From Catonia carolina (Eukaryota > Arthropoda > Insecta > Hemiptera > Achilidae), in contig JAQMRL010000022.1 in NCBI GenBank assembly GCA_035578175.1, positions 1,426,001 to 1,490,000 on the forward strand: a stretch of DNA of 64,000 nt, read 5' to 3'. This document shows positions 51,021-62,391 of the stretch, in pieces. A program made the position numbers and the translations under genes. A model generated the notes under the pieces. It was not told the DNA's origin. It saw nothing but the letters and a program-made list of their open reading frames with translations, and searched no databases. Numbering within the stretch: position 1 is the stretch's first letter; each line of letters begins with the position of its first letter.

Positions 51021-52170
51021 CGGACTAAGAAAAATTATAGATGACAATTTAAAAAATTGCCACCATTACGTATGAACATCTACAGTAATAGTGTGTTACA
51101 TGTAATTTTTACTACATTGAAATCTGTAGCAACTAAAATTCAAAACTTTTGTTTTCTTTACACTGTTTTGCATACTGTATTGTAATAAAAAATGGTTTTC
51201 TTCTACTTTATACTCGAAAGTCTGTTCTGAAATAATAGGCGTATATTTCAGTTTGGTAGTTTAGGCAACCTGTTTTTATTTATTATGAAGACAGAACGTG
51301 ATTTTTCACTGTATTTGAGCTGTTGTTACAAAACTGGAAATACGTTTTGAATTCTAATATATTCTTAGCTAAAACTTTCTCCAAGGTACAATATTATAAA
51401 AATATCATTTGGAATTTTATACCGATCTCAAGATGCAGCAGCTCGTTATCAAATAAGGTGATCGCCAATAACAGAATTCAGCTCTTTCTTTAGAGGTAAG
51501 CAAATATTTGTCGCAGGTCTTTATGGTCTTTTTCTGTGAATTCGTTCAATATCGTCTTTGTGCCTCACGCCCTTATTTTAACCCCTTTTTGTATTTACTT
51601 TGTTCCTTTTTTCCTTTTCATTCTTTCATCTTTTTGAATTAAACTCCTCAGAAAAAGTACCATCATCGCATCCATTACACTAAAATCTCAGTTATTATAC
51701 TTTCTCCTAGTCTGTATTTTTTATGTATACTACAAGATATAAGTTTTGGTTACATGTTTTTTAATAAAAAATTTTTCTATTCATTTTCTGCAAGTAAATT
51801 TTCTTTTTGTATGTGCATGCAATACGCTTCAAACTCTTGGTTTCAAAATTAAATCATTAATATAACGGAATGGGCATTGAATAGGTTTCCCATATAATTC
51901 AGGAATAAAATAATTGGTTTTTGTAAAAAAAGTTAGCCAATGAAATAGGTAAATAGACTGCTAGATTAATTTTTTTTAACGTAAGTTATTATGTAGACCA
52001 TAGGAATTTTTAAAAGGTTTAATTTTTGTTGTAGTGCATAGATTTTAATCAGTTCTCAGACCGTTACGATCCGTTTTCCATTTGTTCTGTTTTTGTTACA
52101 CAAAAGAATCCAAGGGGTACTAATTTATTTAAATTTTTTGAGTTTATAGAAATGTTAATGTAAGTACCCA
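51021..52170. other. AT-rich DNA, nothing recognised
   Basis: No domain, repeat relative or RNA gene seen. Confidence 0.45.
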
Positions 52171-52171
52171 C

Positions 52172-52480
52172 TAAGTTGGTCTAGGTGTGAAATCGTCACC
52201 ACGAATCAGCTGTTTAAGAGCAGATTTTCAAAGGCGAAAGTACCTTGTTTAAATCCTAGTAAAGCTAGTTACTTTTCTACGGATTTGAATACTAGACAGT
52301 GGTTACCGATGTACATTGATGGTTGAGTTTCAATAAACCATACTCTTTCAAGAATGGTCGACCTGAGTCCGTACAGGATTACATCTCATTTACACGTCAT
52401 ACATATCCTCATCTCGTTGGGTCATGGGGTTTCTTGTTGTTCTAAATTGAACAGATTGCAACGTATACACATTGTGAATA
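52172..52480 (+). mobile_element. SINE-like repeat candidate
   Basis: A run with ttggtctaggtgtg, then ccttgtttaaatcctagtaa (a B-box-like GTTTAAATCC), gaatactagacagtggttac and ttcaataaaccatactctt, resembles a tRNA-headed SINE type I associate with insect genomes. The A-to-B distance is longer than in a tRNA. No second copy lies in the window, so the call rests on recognition only. Confidence 0.35.
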
Positions 52481-53789
52481 AAACAAATGTAAGAAGTGAG
52501 TTATTTTAATTTGGAACTGTTCATGAAGATAGTAAAGTTTGATTTTTGGTTATTATCAATTAAATACGCCTTCAAATGACCTCACAAGATGCAAGCTTAT
52601 AATTTAGTTTCAGGAAAATTATTTCTTTGGCCACCTCCTCGATTATTAAAAACTTTCGCCTCTCATCGCACATATTTTGTCAGTACACTTCCTAATGACG
52701 TAGAAGTTAATCCTATTTTAAAAATATGTTCATTAAATTTTTTTACCGTCTCTAATCGACGAGTACTATTTGATACTCGGAAAAGTCACCTAAAATAACA
52801 AACTGAACAAAATATTTACATTGAAAAGTAGAATCTAGAAATTGCAAACACAATGGTCATTTGTTACATTTTTTGTATAACTACAATAATTTTTAATATC
52901 AGTCATCACCTATTAATAACAGATATTTTCTGTTTCTGATTATCTGCTGTGTTTGGTTATCTCTCTTCATGTAATCTGTATTTTGTTTGGTTCTATAAAT
53001 GGTTGTTTGGCTTGCTCAAAATTTTCCGAAGTCCTTTCTGGCTTATTTACAAAACTTAACCTGACGTTTTAAGATTAATTTAGTTACCTAACAATTTACT
53101 TAATCAAATGTCTAACATCTATTCCGTACAGAAATTAATAAAATTTTAGCCTTCTTATTAGCTTTACAGAATCGAATTATAATATTAATTAATTATTAGA
53201 GTTTTGTTATTTAAGGAGAGAGGCTTACATTTTATTTCAGTCGATATTCGCATTTATACGTTCAAAATTTGAATTCATTCGTTCGGGTTTTTCTTCAGAG
53301 GTTGAAACATAATCTATTTAGTACTATTTAATATTTCTTTGTGGAGATAGATAAATTTACTACTTCTATGATCTTATTAAAATCTTTAATCATAAGTGTT
53401 AAAGGAAAGATGTTATAGAAATCGATTTATATTTTACCACTTCTGTTTGCTCCTCTACGGGCAAGTTACTTGCCGATGGTCTTCCGAAATTATTTTATAA
53501 TTTTTGTTGCCTATTAAGACTCTGACGTTAATTGGTGATTTTTGTCGTTCATTCTCTAGCTCATTAAAACGAATCTACCTTTCCGGGATTTTTTTTGGTT
53601 GTCCCTGCTGAGAGGACCGCGGGCATTTAAACTTGTGTGTGTCTTTTTTCGATATTAAGTTGTTAAAGTACAGATTCCATTTTTCCTTAATTATTTTCTG
53701 TTCAGTTTGTATTGCGATGCAACGGGCCCTCTTTGGGTTTGTGAGGTATGCCGTCAGTTTAATTTAAACTATCAAGTACTAAAACAAAA
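52481..53789. other. AT-rich DNA, nothing firmly recognised
   Basis: A 69-codon open frame on + at 52589-52798 has no recognised motif. A slightly GC-richer patch at 53440-53770 may be further TE debris but no readable protein could be made out. Confidence 0.4.
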
Positions 53790-54365
53790 GTGATGACCTT
53801 TAGAGGAAAATATCCAATCAGGACAAAGGTAATGGTGGATAGAGTGATTCTGGAACAGGTCAGCCACTTTGCCTATTTGGGATGTGATGTGTCATACGAA
53901 GGGGACTATGACGTACTGCAAAATTTCAGAGATTTAATAGGGATTTTGGTTCAACGCATTGAAACTTGAAGGGAAGAACTCGAATTGGCTCACTAATGAA
54001 GTTTTGTAAGTCAGTGGCTGTTCCAACACTGACATATGGCAGTGAGGTCTGGGCGTGGAAGAAGAAATATGAAAATTCTATTCAGTCAGAAGAGATGAGC
54101 TTCTTAATGCATTAGAGGCTGTAGTCGACTAGATCGGTTAAGAAATGAGGATATATGGCGAGAGTTAGATGTGCGTCCTCTTAGGGACAAATATGTAGTA
54201 ATGCTGGAAATGAACCGATCATCTTGAAAGATTGCCTCCACACAGGATTGATCTCCAGATCAATTCTGTGATCTCCAGATGTCTCCAGGCTGATTGGTCG
54301 GCGCGATCCTGGGCAACCGGTGGCTAGGTGGATGCCGGAACAGGTATTGGCACCTAATACATGAT
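53790..54365 (+). pseudogene. Non-LTR reverse transcriptase, C-terminal remnant
   Basis: Frame 1 reads TFRGKYPIRTKVMVDRVI, then EQVSHFAYLGCDVSYEGDYD. After a break it continues RTRIGSLMKFCKSVAVPTLT, then YGSEVWAWKKKYENSIQSEE and MSFL. This is the 'AF.GK.PVR.KI......IEQV..F.YLGC.ISYE' and 'FYK.MAVPTLLYGSE.W......I...EM.FLR' pattern of insect LINEs, as in the 46958 remnant but better preserved. A further frame gives LRNEDIWRELDVRPL. Stops and frameshifts show inactivity. It runs directly into the purine tract. Confidence 0.85.
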
Positions 54366-54407
54366 AAGAAGAAGAAGAAGAAGAAAAAGAAGAAGAAGTA
54401 GAAGAAG

Positions 54408-54439
<32 letters not shown>

Positions 54440-54818
54440 GGAGAAGAAGGAGAAGGAGAAGAAGAAGGGGAAGGAGAAGGAGAATGAGAATGAGAAGGAG
54501 AAGGAGAATGAAAAGGAGAATGAGAAGGAGAAGGTGAAGGAGAAGGAGAACGAGATAGAGAAGGAGAAGAAGGAGGAGGAGCAGGAGGAGGAATGAGGAG
54601 GAGAAGGTGAAGGAGAAGGAGAAGGAAAAGGAGAAGAAGAAGGAGAAGGAGCAGGAGCAGGAGAAGGAGGAAGAGCAGGAGGAGCAGGATGCGGGGGAGG
54701 AAGAATGAGAAGGAGTAGGGGAAGGAGAAGGAGAAGGAGAAGGTGGAGAAGAAGGAGGAGGAAAAGGAGGAGGAGGAGGAGAAGGAGGAGGAGGAGGAGA
54801 AGAAAGAGAAGAAAGGTG
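54366..54818 (+). repeat. 450-bp purine tract, (GAA)n grading into (GGA)n
   Basis: About 95 percent A/G on the + strand. It begins as GAA trinucleotides and grades into GGAGAA, GAATGA and GGAGGA variants. The last about 70 bp are uninterrupted purine. It starts at the 3' end of the LINE remnant (ataagaagaag), so it probably expanded from that element's tail. Long purine tracts can form triplex (H-DNA). Confidence 0.95.
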
Positions 54819-54924
54819 AGTTAAAATCTATTATAGAATCGATCGAAGCTAATGTTTACAAATTCAATCTTATTTTTGAATCACAGTTGTAAAAGGTCTA
54901 TTCTCTTCAGTCAGCGGAGACGGA

Positions 54925-55181
54925 AGGTACCTGTTCCCTAAGATAAAATCTGCATTAAAAGGGACAAAATTTGAGTCTGTGGAAGCTGTAAAAGAGAAAG
55001 CGGCACTTGTCCTGAAGGAGCTGACGGAAAATGACTTCCAGCACTGTTTCGAACAATGGAAAATTCGCATGGAGCGTTGTAGGGATAGAGGAGTGTATAT
55101 TGAAGGTGACAATAAGTGATTATGTATAAAATAAAAATACATTTTTTTACGTCAGTCTTGTTACTTAATAGCCACACCTCG
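54925..55181 (+). pseudogene. mariner transposase C-terminus and 3' TIR (5'-truncated)
   Basis: From 54928 the frame reads YLFPKIKSALKGTKFESVEA, then VKEKAALVLKELTENDFQHC and FEQWKIRMERCRDRGVYIEG, ending DNK and stop (55117-55119). LFP...ALKG..F......FQ.CF.QWK.RM.RC....G.Y.EGD is the mariner transposase C-terminus. The catalytic DDE/D residues are missing because the upstream part is gone. The TIR, read on - as CGAGGTGTGGCTATTAAGTA, ends at 55181 and is followed by TA (55182-55183), the mariner target dinucleotide. Confidence 0.88.
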
Positions 55182-55195
55182 TATAATGTAATTTA

Positions 55196-55405
55196 TTATT
55201 CTGAGAGGAAATAACTATGACTGGTCTATTTTACACCTCTACCTCTTCTGTTCTTAAATATTTCAGTCATGTAATTGGCTGAAAATGTGGTAAGAAACAG
55301 AACTATTTTTGTTGCCCTAAAACTAGCAGATCGAGTGGAAATAATTTAACATTCCAACTGCCTGTTATGGGCAGTACGTAAAAATTTCATTCCAAGTAGG
55401 CCTAT
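55196..55405. repeat. Dispersed repeat homologous to satellite monomer (right half)
   Basis: ctgagaggaaataact, acctctacctcttctgttc, gtcatgtaattggctg, aagaaacagaac and actagcagatcgagt blocks align with monomer 1590-1785 and with 40765-40970. Its left half is missing; it stops about 15 bp from the mariner end, so the mariner insertion may have interrupted it. Confidence 0.75.
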
Positions 55406-56590
55406 TACTAAAATTTATAACGTAACTTTTTTCATTTTTATATTGAACCATTAGTTAACTATAATTTAATGAATAATTGTCTGGCACGTAATAATTCATT
55501 TTAAATATCAAATATTTTCAACAAAAGAGTTAAAATTTAAAATAACCGAAGTACTTATATCATTGTTCTTTGAAAATAGTGCCACTACCTATTTATTACA
55601 TTCATGCAGGAAGGAAATAAAATTAAACCGATATGTATGATTCATTTTCCGTTTGTCAAACAGTCGTTTTTATGTTAACAATATTTTTATCACAGAAAGT
55701 ATGACAGTTGTCATGATGACACAGAAAATGTGTTGGCTTTTTTTGTTTGAATGAATAAAAAATGACAAAATATGTAACTGATATGACCTATTTGGTTTTG
55801 ACATTTACTACAGATTAATTTTAATTAAATAAAGAAAATCTGTTAAATAATGATTTTTTAACTGTATTGAAATAAATTATAACAAAATCATAATTATTTT
55901 GTCTGTTAATTGTCCATTTAGTAGTGCTTCATATAACTTACTGTTCGATTCCCAGAAAGTTTTTCTCTGTATATAATCATCAAGTCATGACATATAAATA
56001 TTTTTTATTTTATATTATTTATTACGCATGGTTTCAGATCTAACTATCAACTTATATGTACTTAGAAATTAAGCACATCATAAACTTTATGAATATAGAT
56101 AATTATGATCAATCAGGGATAAATGCACTTCAGTGCCGATTTAGAGTTTGGGAATTAAATGTGGACCAATAGAATTGAAGACTCAGATAAGTCTGTTTTT
56201 ACACATAATAGATTTTTTTTAAACATTTTGCGTGTTTAGATTAGTATTTTGTATTAAATTATCATTATATTTAAATTAATAAACCACTTCTATGTGTGGG
56301 TTTTAGATGAAGACCTGATTAGATGAAATTTTCGCTGTCTAATTTTAAACAAGCGGTTGAAACCCAGACTACTACACGATATCAAACAATAATAGTACAC
56401 TAAGACATGGCTGACAACCAGTTGTTCTTGATTTTCATGTTCTTCCTTTTTTTAACGTACGTTATTGCTTTTGAGTTTGTAAATCTATAACAAACTTCTT
56501 TAAATTTTAATCTAATTTATGTAAACAATTGCCTAATTTTTGTAAGATTATTCAATTTCCAGTTGTCTTTAAGGTAGTGAAACATGAAAT
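55406..56590. other. AT-rich DNA, nothing recognised
   Basis: No readable protein, repeat relative or RNA gene. Confidence 0.45.
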
Positions 56591-56594
56591 CTGT

Positions 56595-56750
56595 TCTCAA
56601 GAGTAGACTGTAGGCTGCTGAAATGTAATTCTTGAGATAATTGGCGGAATATTTTCGGAAGGACCAAAAATAAATTGTAGAAGAGTGTACGGAATTTGGA
56701 ACTTATAATTTAAATGAGAAGGTTAAGGAGAATCTTGATCAAACCCGATG
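56595..56750 (+). pseudogene. Small non-LTR reverse transcriptase C-terminal remnant
   Basis: Translation gives AAEM*FLR*LAEYFRKDQK, then TYNLNEKVKENLDQ. This matches 'AAEMRFLRRIAGYTR.D..RNE' and '.YNLN.KI.EYR..W' in the tails of the LINE family seen at 46958 and 53790. Heavily decayed, with several stops. Confidence 0.55.
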
Positions 56751-56924
56751 TCACAACCTAAATAATTGCATTGTGATACTTGTTTGAGCACTGCATTATC
56801 TACCACAATTTTAGACCTGGTAGGATATTTACCTGTATATATATATTTTTTAGATTTTGTAAATCTATAACAAAAAACACATATACAAAAGTATAGTTCA
56901 AAACATCACACATTATCGACTACG

Positions 56925-57040
56925 GTGAGTTATGGAACTGGAACGGTGGGTTTTGACTTGCAATTTTCAGCCCAGAACAAGGAATCAAACTCAGAACCTC
57001 TACTGAGTAGACTAGGGCAATAATTACGCAACGAAAGGAG
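56925..57040 (-). mobile_element. SINE-like tRNA-derived remnant, minus strand
   Basis: On - a B-box-like GAGTTTGATTCC (56992-56981) follows a ctagtctactcagtagaggt block, a common layout of insect tRNA-derived SINE heads. The A-box is uncertain and no target duplication was found. Confidence 0.4.
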
Positions 57041-58470
57041 ACCAAATTTTGATTATTAGGTTATTTTTTTTAAATTAAAATAAATTGTTCAAACAAAAAC
57101 TTCGAACAGCAATTTTTTTAATAGATTTTATTATTATCATCAACTATGATTATAATAGATTTCCGAATTAGTTTATTTTGTTCGGTGTAATAATAAAGGC
57201 TACGTTATTTTATTTTTACTATGATAAAACAAAATGTTGTATATGAAATTATTGAAAGCAGATTTTAAAAATAAACATTAGAGTTGCAACTAAATTTCTT
57301 TTATTGTGAGATTCAATTTTATAAAACCGAACGTACAACGGGCGTGTTATCAGTAAGTACGTTAAAGCACAAATGTATAAATAGTTTTATTGCATTTTAT
57401 TACTATGCACTTTACATTCAAATACAAAACTATATTACATAGACACGTACAAAACTTAAACGACAATCGTCATAAAGTACACTTTTATCTCGTCATGTAG
57501 TACAACAAAGAGTAGGTACATTATTATGTTTTCATAAGTATTTATAAAATGTATTCACAAAAAATTACTTGTATGTGAATATTTTTATAATGTTTGTTTT
57601 TATTTGTTGTTAGGTCACAACAAACATGACAAACCATTCTACAAACTCGATATTCTTTAATGAACTCAGTTTCATTTTCCATTTTAACGATGCTTTTGTT
57701 ATATACAAATGCATTCATTACAAAAAAAAAATACTGTATAGTACATTTTTCATTTTGTATGGAATGTATAGAGACTGAACATCAAAACGTTTTACGTGAG
57801 CCTTAGGCAAAATTTATATAAATTTTATAACCCACAGTTTTGTTTGTATTTTATAAAACAATACAAATTGTATTGATACAACTGCATCAGTCCATGTGGT
57901 TTTTACAACTTGCATCAACCACGTCAACATTCGAAATTTTATTTAAACTATTTATGTAGTTAAACCAAACTGTTTTCTATTATCAATATCATATTATGTA
58001 AATATTGGGGCACAAAGTGAAACTGATAATGTTATTATTGCATCAAAAAATGTTGTTTCCTGAGAACCTACTTTTATGAAATATGTATTATTAAATCTTG
58101 CTTTTATGGAAGTTGTTTACATTTTATTATGCGGGGTGTTTGTAAGTTTACTTTGACTTTGGAGTCTATTTCTGGAAGAAACGTTTTTCTACATCGTGTG
58201 CAACTTTTATGCTAATTTTGCTTTTTTGTGACCCTCTTTAACCTAATTATAAACAAATAACATGAGACTTACATTAGCATTCTAAGGGAGTTTTCTTAAA
58301 TATTAATAAATAATTTTATTGCTTCACGTTCATCTATATTTAAAAAAAATACTTATTTTATTGAATTTTAAGAGACAAGCTTGAAAATATAATTTTCACC
58401 ATTATTTTACTCATATAGAGGGAAATTATCAGTATTTTACTGCCATTTAAATGATGAATTTTAGTCATAA
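57041..58470. other. AT-rich DNA, nothing recognised
   Basis: Only short spurious open frames. No repeat relative in the window. Confidence 0.45.
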
Positions 58471-58474
58471 TAAT

Positions 58475-58790
58475 GATCAGAAAACAAAGATTCAAATTAT
58501 ATGGATACCTATATAGAATGGATAACAGACATTGTCAAAATAAATCTTTAAGACACTATAAAATAAATCTACGGTGATGGATAAATTCAAAAAAGTCAGA
58601 AAGGATGTAGAAAAAATCTAGATTAAACTGAGAAAATATAATGGATCAAACCAAATTTATACAACTGATTACTGACTTCAAGGGGTTCCACAAAGATTAA
58701 AACATAGTATCAGATAGCTAGAAGAAAGAAGAAAATCATTCAGTGAAAGAATGCTGAGAATGCGGGATGCAAAAAGAGCTTTAAGAAATA
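58475..58790 (+). pseudogene. Non-LTR retrotransposon C-terminal remnant
   Basis: The frame gives RKQRFKLYGYLYRMDNRHCQ, later FIQLITDFKGFHKD. The pattern 'RL.FYGHL.RMDN.RL.K.I' with a later '...FKGF' is the C-terminal tail of an insect LINE group, probably the same as at 44489-44800 (shared LYRMD). Multiple stops. Confidence 0.6.
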
Positions 58791-59184
58791 GCCAAAATTA
58801 GTTTACGTGCCTAAAGTGACTGTACGTGAAACAATTATTCATAATTCATACTTCAAAAATTATTCATAATTTTACAAAATATGTTTCTCTACACAGTTAA
58901 CTGACAAGAATAAACTAAATGTTTGAACCTCTCTACTGGGTGATCCGTACTATCTTTTTGAATTAATAAATTTCAATAGGTAGGGTCAAATTAATTTACA
59001 TTTCTATACAAATACACAGCAAACCCATTAATAGAACTAATTGGTACCAGGACCGGTTAGATTTTCGAAGTGTTCGGACTATCCGAAAGAATTTGCATCA
59101 TAGAAAAAAATAATTCAAAAACAGCTAAGTTAAATATTACGCACAATATATTGAAATTGTGTTGGCTCTGAAAATTTAGAAGAA

Positions 59185-59395
59185 GTTTACGTCAGCAAGT
59201 GGCTGATAGTTGATGATGCAGGTCTTCGGTTTACAGACGAAGAAATAATTTTTGAAATCATGCCGAACTCTGGTGAAGGTTCAAAAGAAATTGATGAAAT
59301 GTGTAATCTGGAGCAGCTTCACAGTCAGAAGCAAAAAAACTGGAAATAGTAGGCTTACTGCTGTACGTTGAGCAGCACATTATAATTACGCCCAC
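59185..59395 (+). pseudogene. pogo/Tigger-like transposase C-terminal remnant
   Basis: The frame reads WLIVDDAGLRFTDEEIIFEI, then an acidic stretch with NLEQLHS; after a one-frame slip it ends LEIVGLLLYVEQH. 'W...D....G...LTDEEI' followed by 'HS.AL......YVEQ' is the tail of CENP-B/pogo-type transposases. Upstream, a cggactatccgaaag block at about 59080-59095 resembles a Tigger-like terminal repeat. DDE core not present. Confidence 0.65.
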
Positions 59396-59399
59396 AGAC

Positions 59400-60328
59400 A
59401 TATTGGGTCATGATCAAGGTTTTCATTATTACTACGGGAAACAATTAGTGATTTTATGGAGCCAGACAGTAGTGAAAATGTATAATTTCTTATGCGCTGA
59501 AAGAATTACTATACCAGTAAACGATTCATATTTTAATTACATTTTGTATTACGAACTTGGTTGTGTTCGTTTTTTATTCTCAACTACATTAGAATTTATT
59601 TTTTATGTTAATAACTTTATCATTCTGTTAATAAACAGTTGTTGTAAATTAAAAAAGAAGTTAAACTATTACTTATTACAACTAGATCCTAAAAGAACCT
59701 GGTTCAATTATTATTTTAGATGAATGCATAAATGTTTCAGAATTACATAATGATTAAATGGATTTTACTTAAATTTTTATTTATTTTGAAAGACCTACTT
59801 GATAATTGAAGAAATACGTATTGAAATTATCACTGATACAATCAGCTGTGTTAACAAGTTGTTGGTGTTTATATAAGTATTATGATGTCTGGATTATTTA
59901 ACAAACCCTAATTCATCAGGGCATGCTAAAGGAACTAGAACGGACGAGGAAATAAAGGTCTGCAGCTGCTAATGAGTTAAGCCACGAACTGCGCGGAGTG
60001 TATCCATCCCCTTTTACTTAACTGGGTGTACCTGTGTGATTAAACAGAAATTCTACTATTTCAACACTCTATCTCCTCTTTCCATCACTCTTCCGCTGAA
60101 CCATATACCAACTAACATACAGGATCCACGCATTCTGTATTATTTGTTAATCTGTACGTGTAAGGTACATACAAGTTATCCATTGGCTGTATACTGTTTG
60201 CAGTATACATAATTTTGCTCCTATAATTAGGCTATTATTGCTTTGAACATTTATTCTATATCAAATTTACATATTTAACAAAATACTTATGTATTACTTG
60301 TTTGTTTACCCGTTAACACACAAAAATA
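59400..60328. other. AT-rich DNA, nothing recognised
   Basis: A 106-codon open frame on + (59403-59723) is Leu/Phe/Tyr/Asn-rich, as expected from translated AT-rich DNA, and shows no domain. Confidence 0.45.
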
Positions 60329-60995
60329 CAGTCAAGACCTCCCCATGTATCAAAATTGTTGGTTCCTTATAAACAATTATATATATATTTTTATATAGAA
60401 ACTTCGATAAAGAGAAACGCTGTTTTTTTCTCATTATGACTGCTACTTAAATTAAGTGAGATTACTTGACCTTAACCATATTACCTTAAAAAAAGGACTT
60501 GTTTAAAATAAAGTTTGTTTTATTGTGAAGACGGATGTGCAGTGCAATTGTCAACAAAAAGAATATTTTTCTCTTTTGCTTAGGCGTGTTTTAATCTCGT
60601 AACATTTTTACCCATTTGAAAACTGCTTCGTCCACATCATCGTATTTACATATTTTTGATTGTATATAGTATAAAAGTATCACACTACTCTTGTTCATGG
60701 ACCGTAGTACAGTACAACATCACTGTACAGTGTGTGTACAGTACAGTGTCTACAGTAGTCAACATACTGTATTGTCACGTTGCTCTCTCTCAATGTTTCT
60801 GATTGACTTGTGAGTGATGGGAGGGCTATATGAAGTTCTATTTATATTTTCACTAAAATTAAATTCAATATATATAGAATTTGTTTTCTATATACCGAAA
60901 CATTTTTCCATTAAAATTTCACGGGACTCAAGAAATACTTCGATATATATAGAGAATTTCTATATATAGAAGTTCGATAAATAGAGGTCCGACTG
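60329..60995 (-). mobile_element. pogo-like DNA transposon remnant, 667 bp
   Basis: The ends read CAGTCAAGACCTCCC at 60329 and, on -, CAGTCGGACCTCTATTTATC from 60995. Both ends are flanked by TA (60327-60328 and 60996-60997). TA target sites and CAGT...GACCTC ends are typical of pogo/Tigger elements. Inside, on - at about 60600-60655, KYDDVDEAVFKWVKM matches the CENP-B-type DNA-binding region of these transposases. The rest of the transposase is deleted, so this is a non-autonomous derivative. Confidence 0.75.
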
Positions 60996-60997
60996 TA

Positions 60998-61230
60998 CGA
61001 CGTGTGGCTATTAAATAACGAGACTGACGTTGTAAAAGATTTTAATTTTACTTTATACATAATCACTTATTGTCACCAATATACACTCCTTCTTTATCCC
61101 TACAACGCTCCATGCGAATTTTCCGTTGTTGGAAACAGTGCTGGAAGTCATCTTCTGTCAGCTCCTTCAGGAGACGTGCCGCTTTCTCTTTTACAGCTTC
61201 CACAGACTCAAATCTTGTCCCTTTTAATGC
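60998..61230 (-). pseudogene. mariner transposase C-terminus and 3' TIR, second copy
   Basis: On - the frame from 61230 reads ALKGTRFESVEAVKEKAARL, then LKELTEDDFQHCFQQRKIRM and ERCRDKEGVYIGDNK, stop at 61063. The TIR CGACGTGTGGCTATTAAATA begins at 60998, next to a TA shared with the pogo-like remnant on its left. It is the same family as 54925-55181, in opposite orientation, and is truncated at nearly the same residue. Catalytic region missing. Confidence 0.88.
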
Positions 61231-61407
61231 AAATTTGCAGAAAAATAACGTCGGCTTTTATGCTTATTTTGATGCGTTGATGATTTTTCCCAGTTATGCT
61301 AGATCAGGACTTTTATAATTATAACATCCAGAGAATGATTTAAGTTATTATTACAGAGTCCTAATTTTTGTAAATTCGGGAAGACATAAATATTAATCCT
61401 TGATAAT

Positions 61408-62232
61408 TGTTAGGGAAGATATGCTGCGACTAGCTTCATGAAAACTATCATTGGGTAGCAAAAACGGACGGTGAATCAAGCCCCATATTTCAAATCGTAT
61501 AATATTCTTATTGTTAAAGCAGAAACGATTGTTGAAAAAATACAATAAAGCAAAATCGAGATTAATAATTTCTAACATAAATAATAGATAATTAAACGAT
61601 TCAACCAGAAGGACCAGGCCGGTTTTTAAGTAGTTGCCAACCACAACTAAACGATTGAATGTACAAACGAAATGATTAAATAGACGATTAAGCAAAACTG
61701 ACAAAAAAAGGTAGGAAACGAAGTGTCAGGACATGAAATTACATAGGAGCGCACACTATTGATCAACAATACATAATAAATAAATACGCACTTACCTTTA
61801 ATCCAGGAATGAATTCGAGTTTGTAGAAACGCATGCGGTGTAGCACTAACAAACAGCATAAAGAACAAACGCAAAAGTTCACAAACATATAAACATGAGC
61901 AATCGAACATAATAATTCACACAAATTAAATAGCAACAAACGACTTGAGTTCATAGCGAACGAAATGAATATACGAAACGAAACAAGATTGTAAACGCTA
62001 GAGGCGGGGTGGCGTCCCCCAAGCCATGCGTTGCACGCAGCCGATAAGCGCGCATCCATTCATCATGAATGCTGAAACAATAGTGCGTAATGAACAAGAC
62101 GGAAATGAAGGAAAGTGGAAGGGAGAAAAAATGACGTGATCAGTGAGGTCATACGGAAATAACAAGCAAATTTGAAATACTAACAAAGCGGGAAATACGG
62201 AAGCAAATTGACAGTACTAACTGGCGTTAACA
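61408..62232 (-). mobile_element. 3' LTR of a BEL/Pao-type retrotransposon
   Basis: Reading -, the repeat starts TGTTAACGCC just after a polypurine tract and ends with CCCTAACA at 61408, giving TGTTA...TAACA inverted ends and 825 bp. It is GC-richer at its 5' side. A perfect donor-like AG|GTAAGT lies at 61797-61790 on -. The 5' LTR lies outside the window, so boundaries and the target duplication (ataat at 61403-61407 on this side) are unverified. Confidence 0.6.
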
Positions 62233-62243
62233 TACCGCCCGCC
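62233..62243 (-). promoter_or_regulatory. Polypurine-tract-like primer site next to the 3' LTR
   Basis: GGCGGGCGGTA on - immediately precedes the LTR start, where second-strand priming occurs in LTR retrotransposons. The core GGCGGGCGG recurs at 62289-62297, 62346-62354 and 62946-62954. Confidence 0.55.
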
Positions 62244-62277
62244 TAAATCGAAGCAAGCGATTTACAGAGAACTGAGC

Positions 62278-62391
62278 GAAGAACGAAGCCGCCCGCCCTG
62301 AACAACCAGGGAGCGGAGAACGCAGGAAGCAGACGAAGAACGAAGCCGCCCGCCCTGAAGCAACAGGGAGCGGAAAACGTAGCAAAACGAT
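62278..62391. repeat. Imperfect tandem duplication, period 57 bp
   Basis: Two copies start at 62278 and 62335 with gaagaacgaagccgcccgcc, followed by ctga and a cagggagcgga block. Each contains the GGCGGGCGG core (minus strand). Confidence 0.8.

Noticed and set aside
59403..59723. 106-codon + strand ORF
   Set aside because: Leu/Phe/Tyr/Asn-rich translation of AT-rich DNA, no domain or neighbouring gene structure.
61647..62186. Several - strand ORFs of 62-98 codons
   Set aside because: They lie inside the LTR, have no domain, and overlap one another in different frames.
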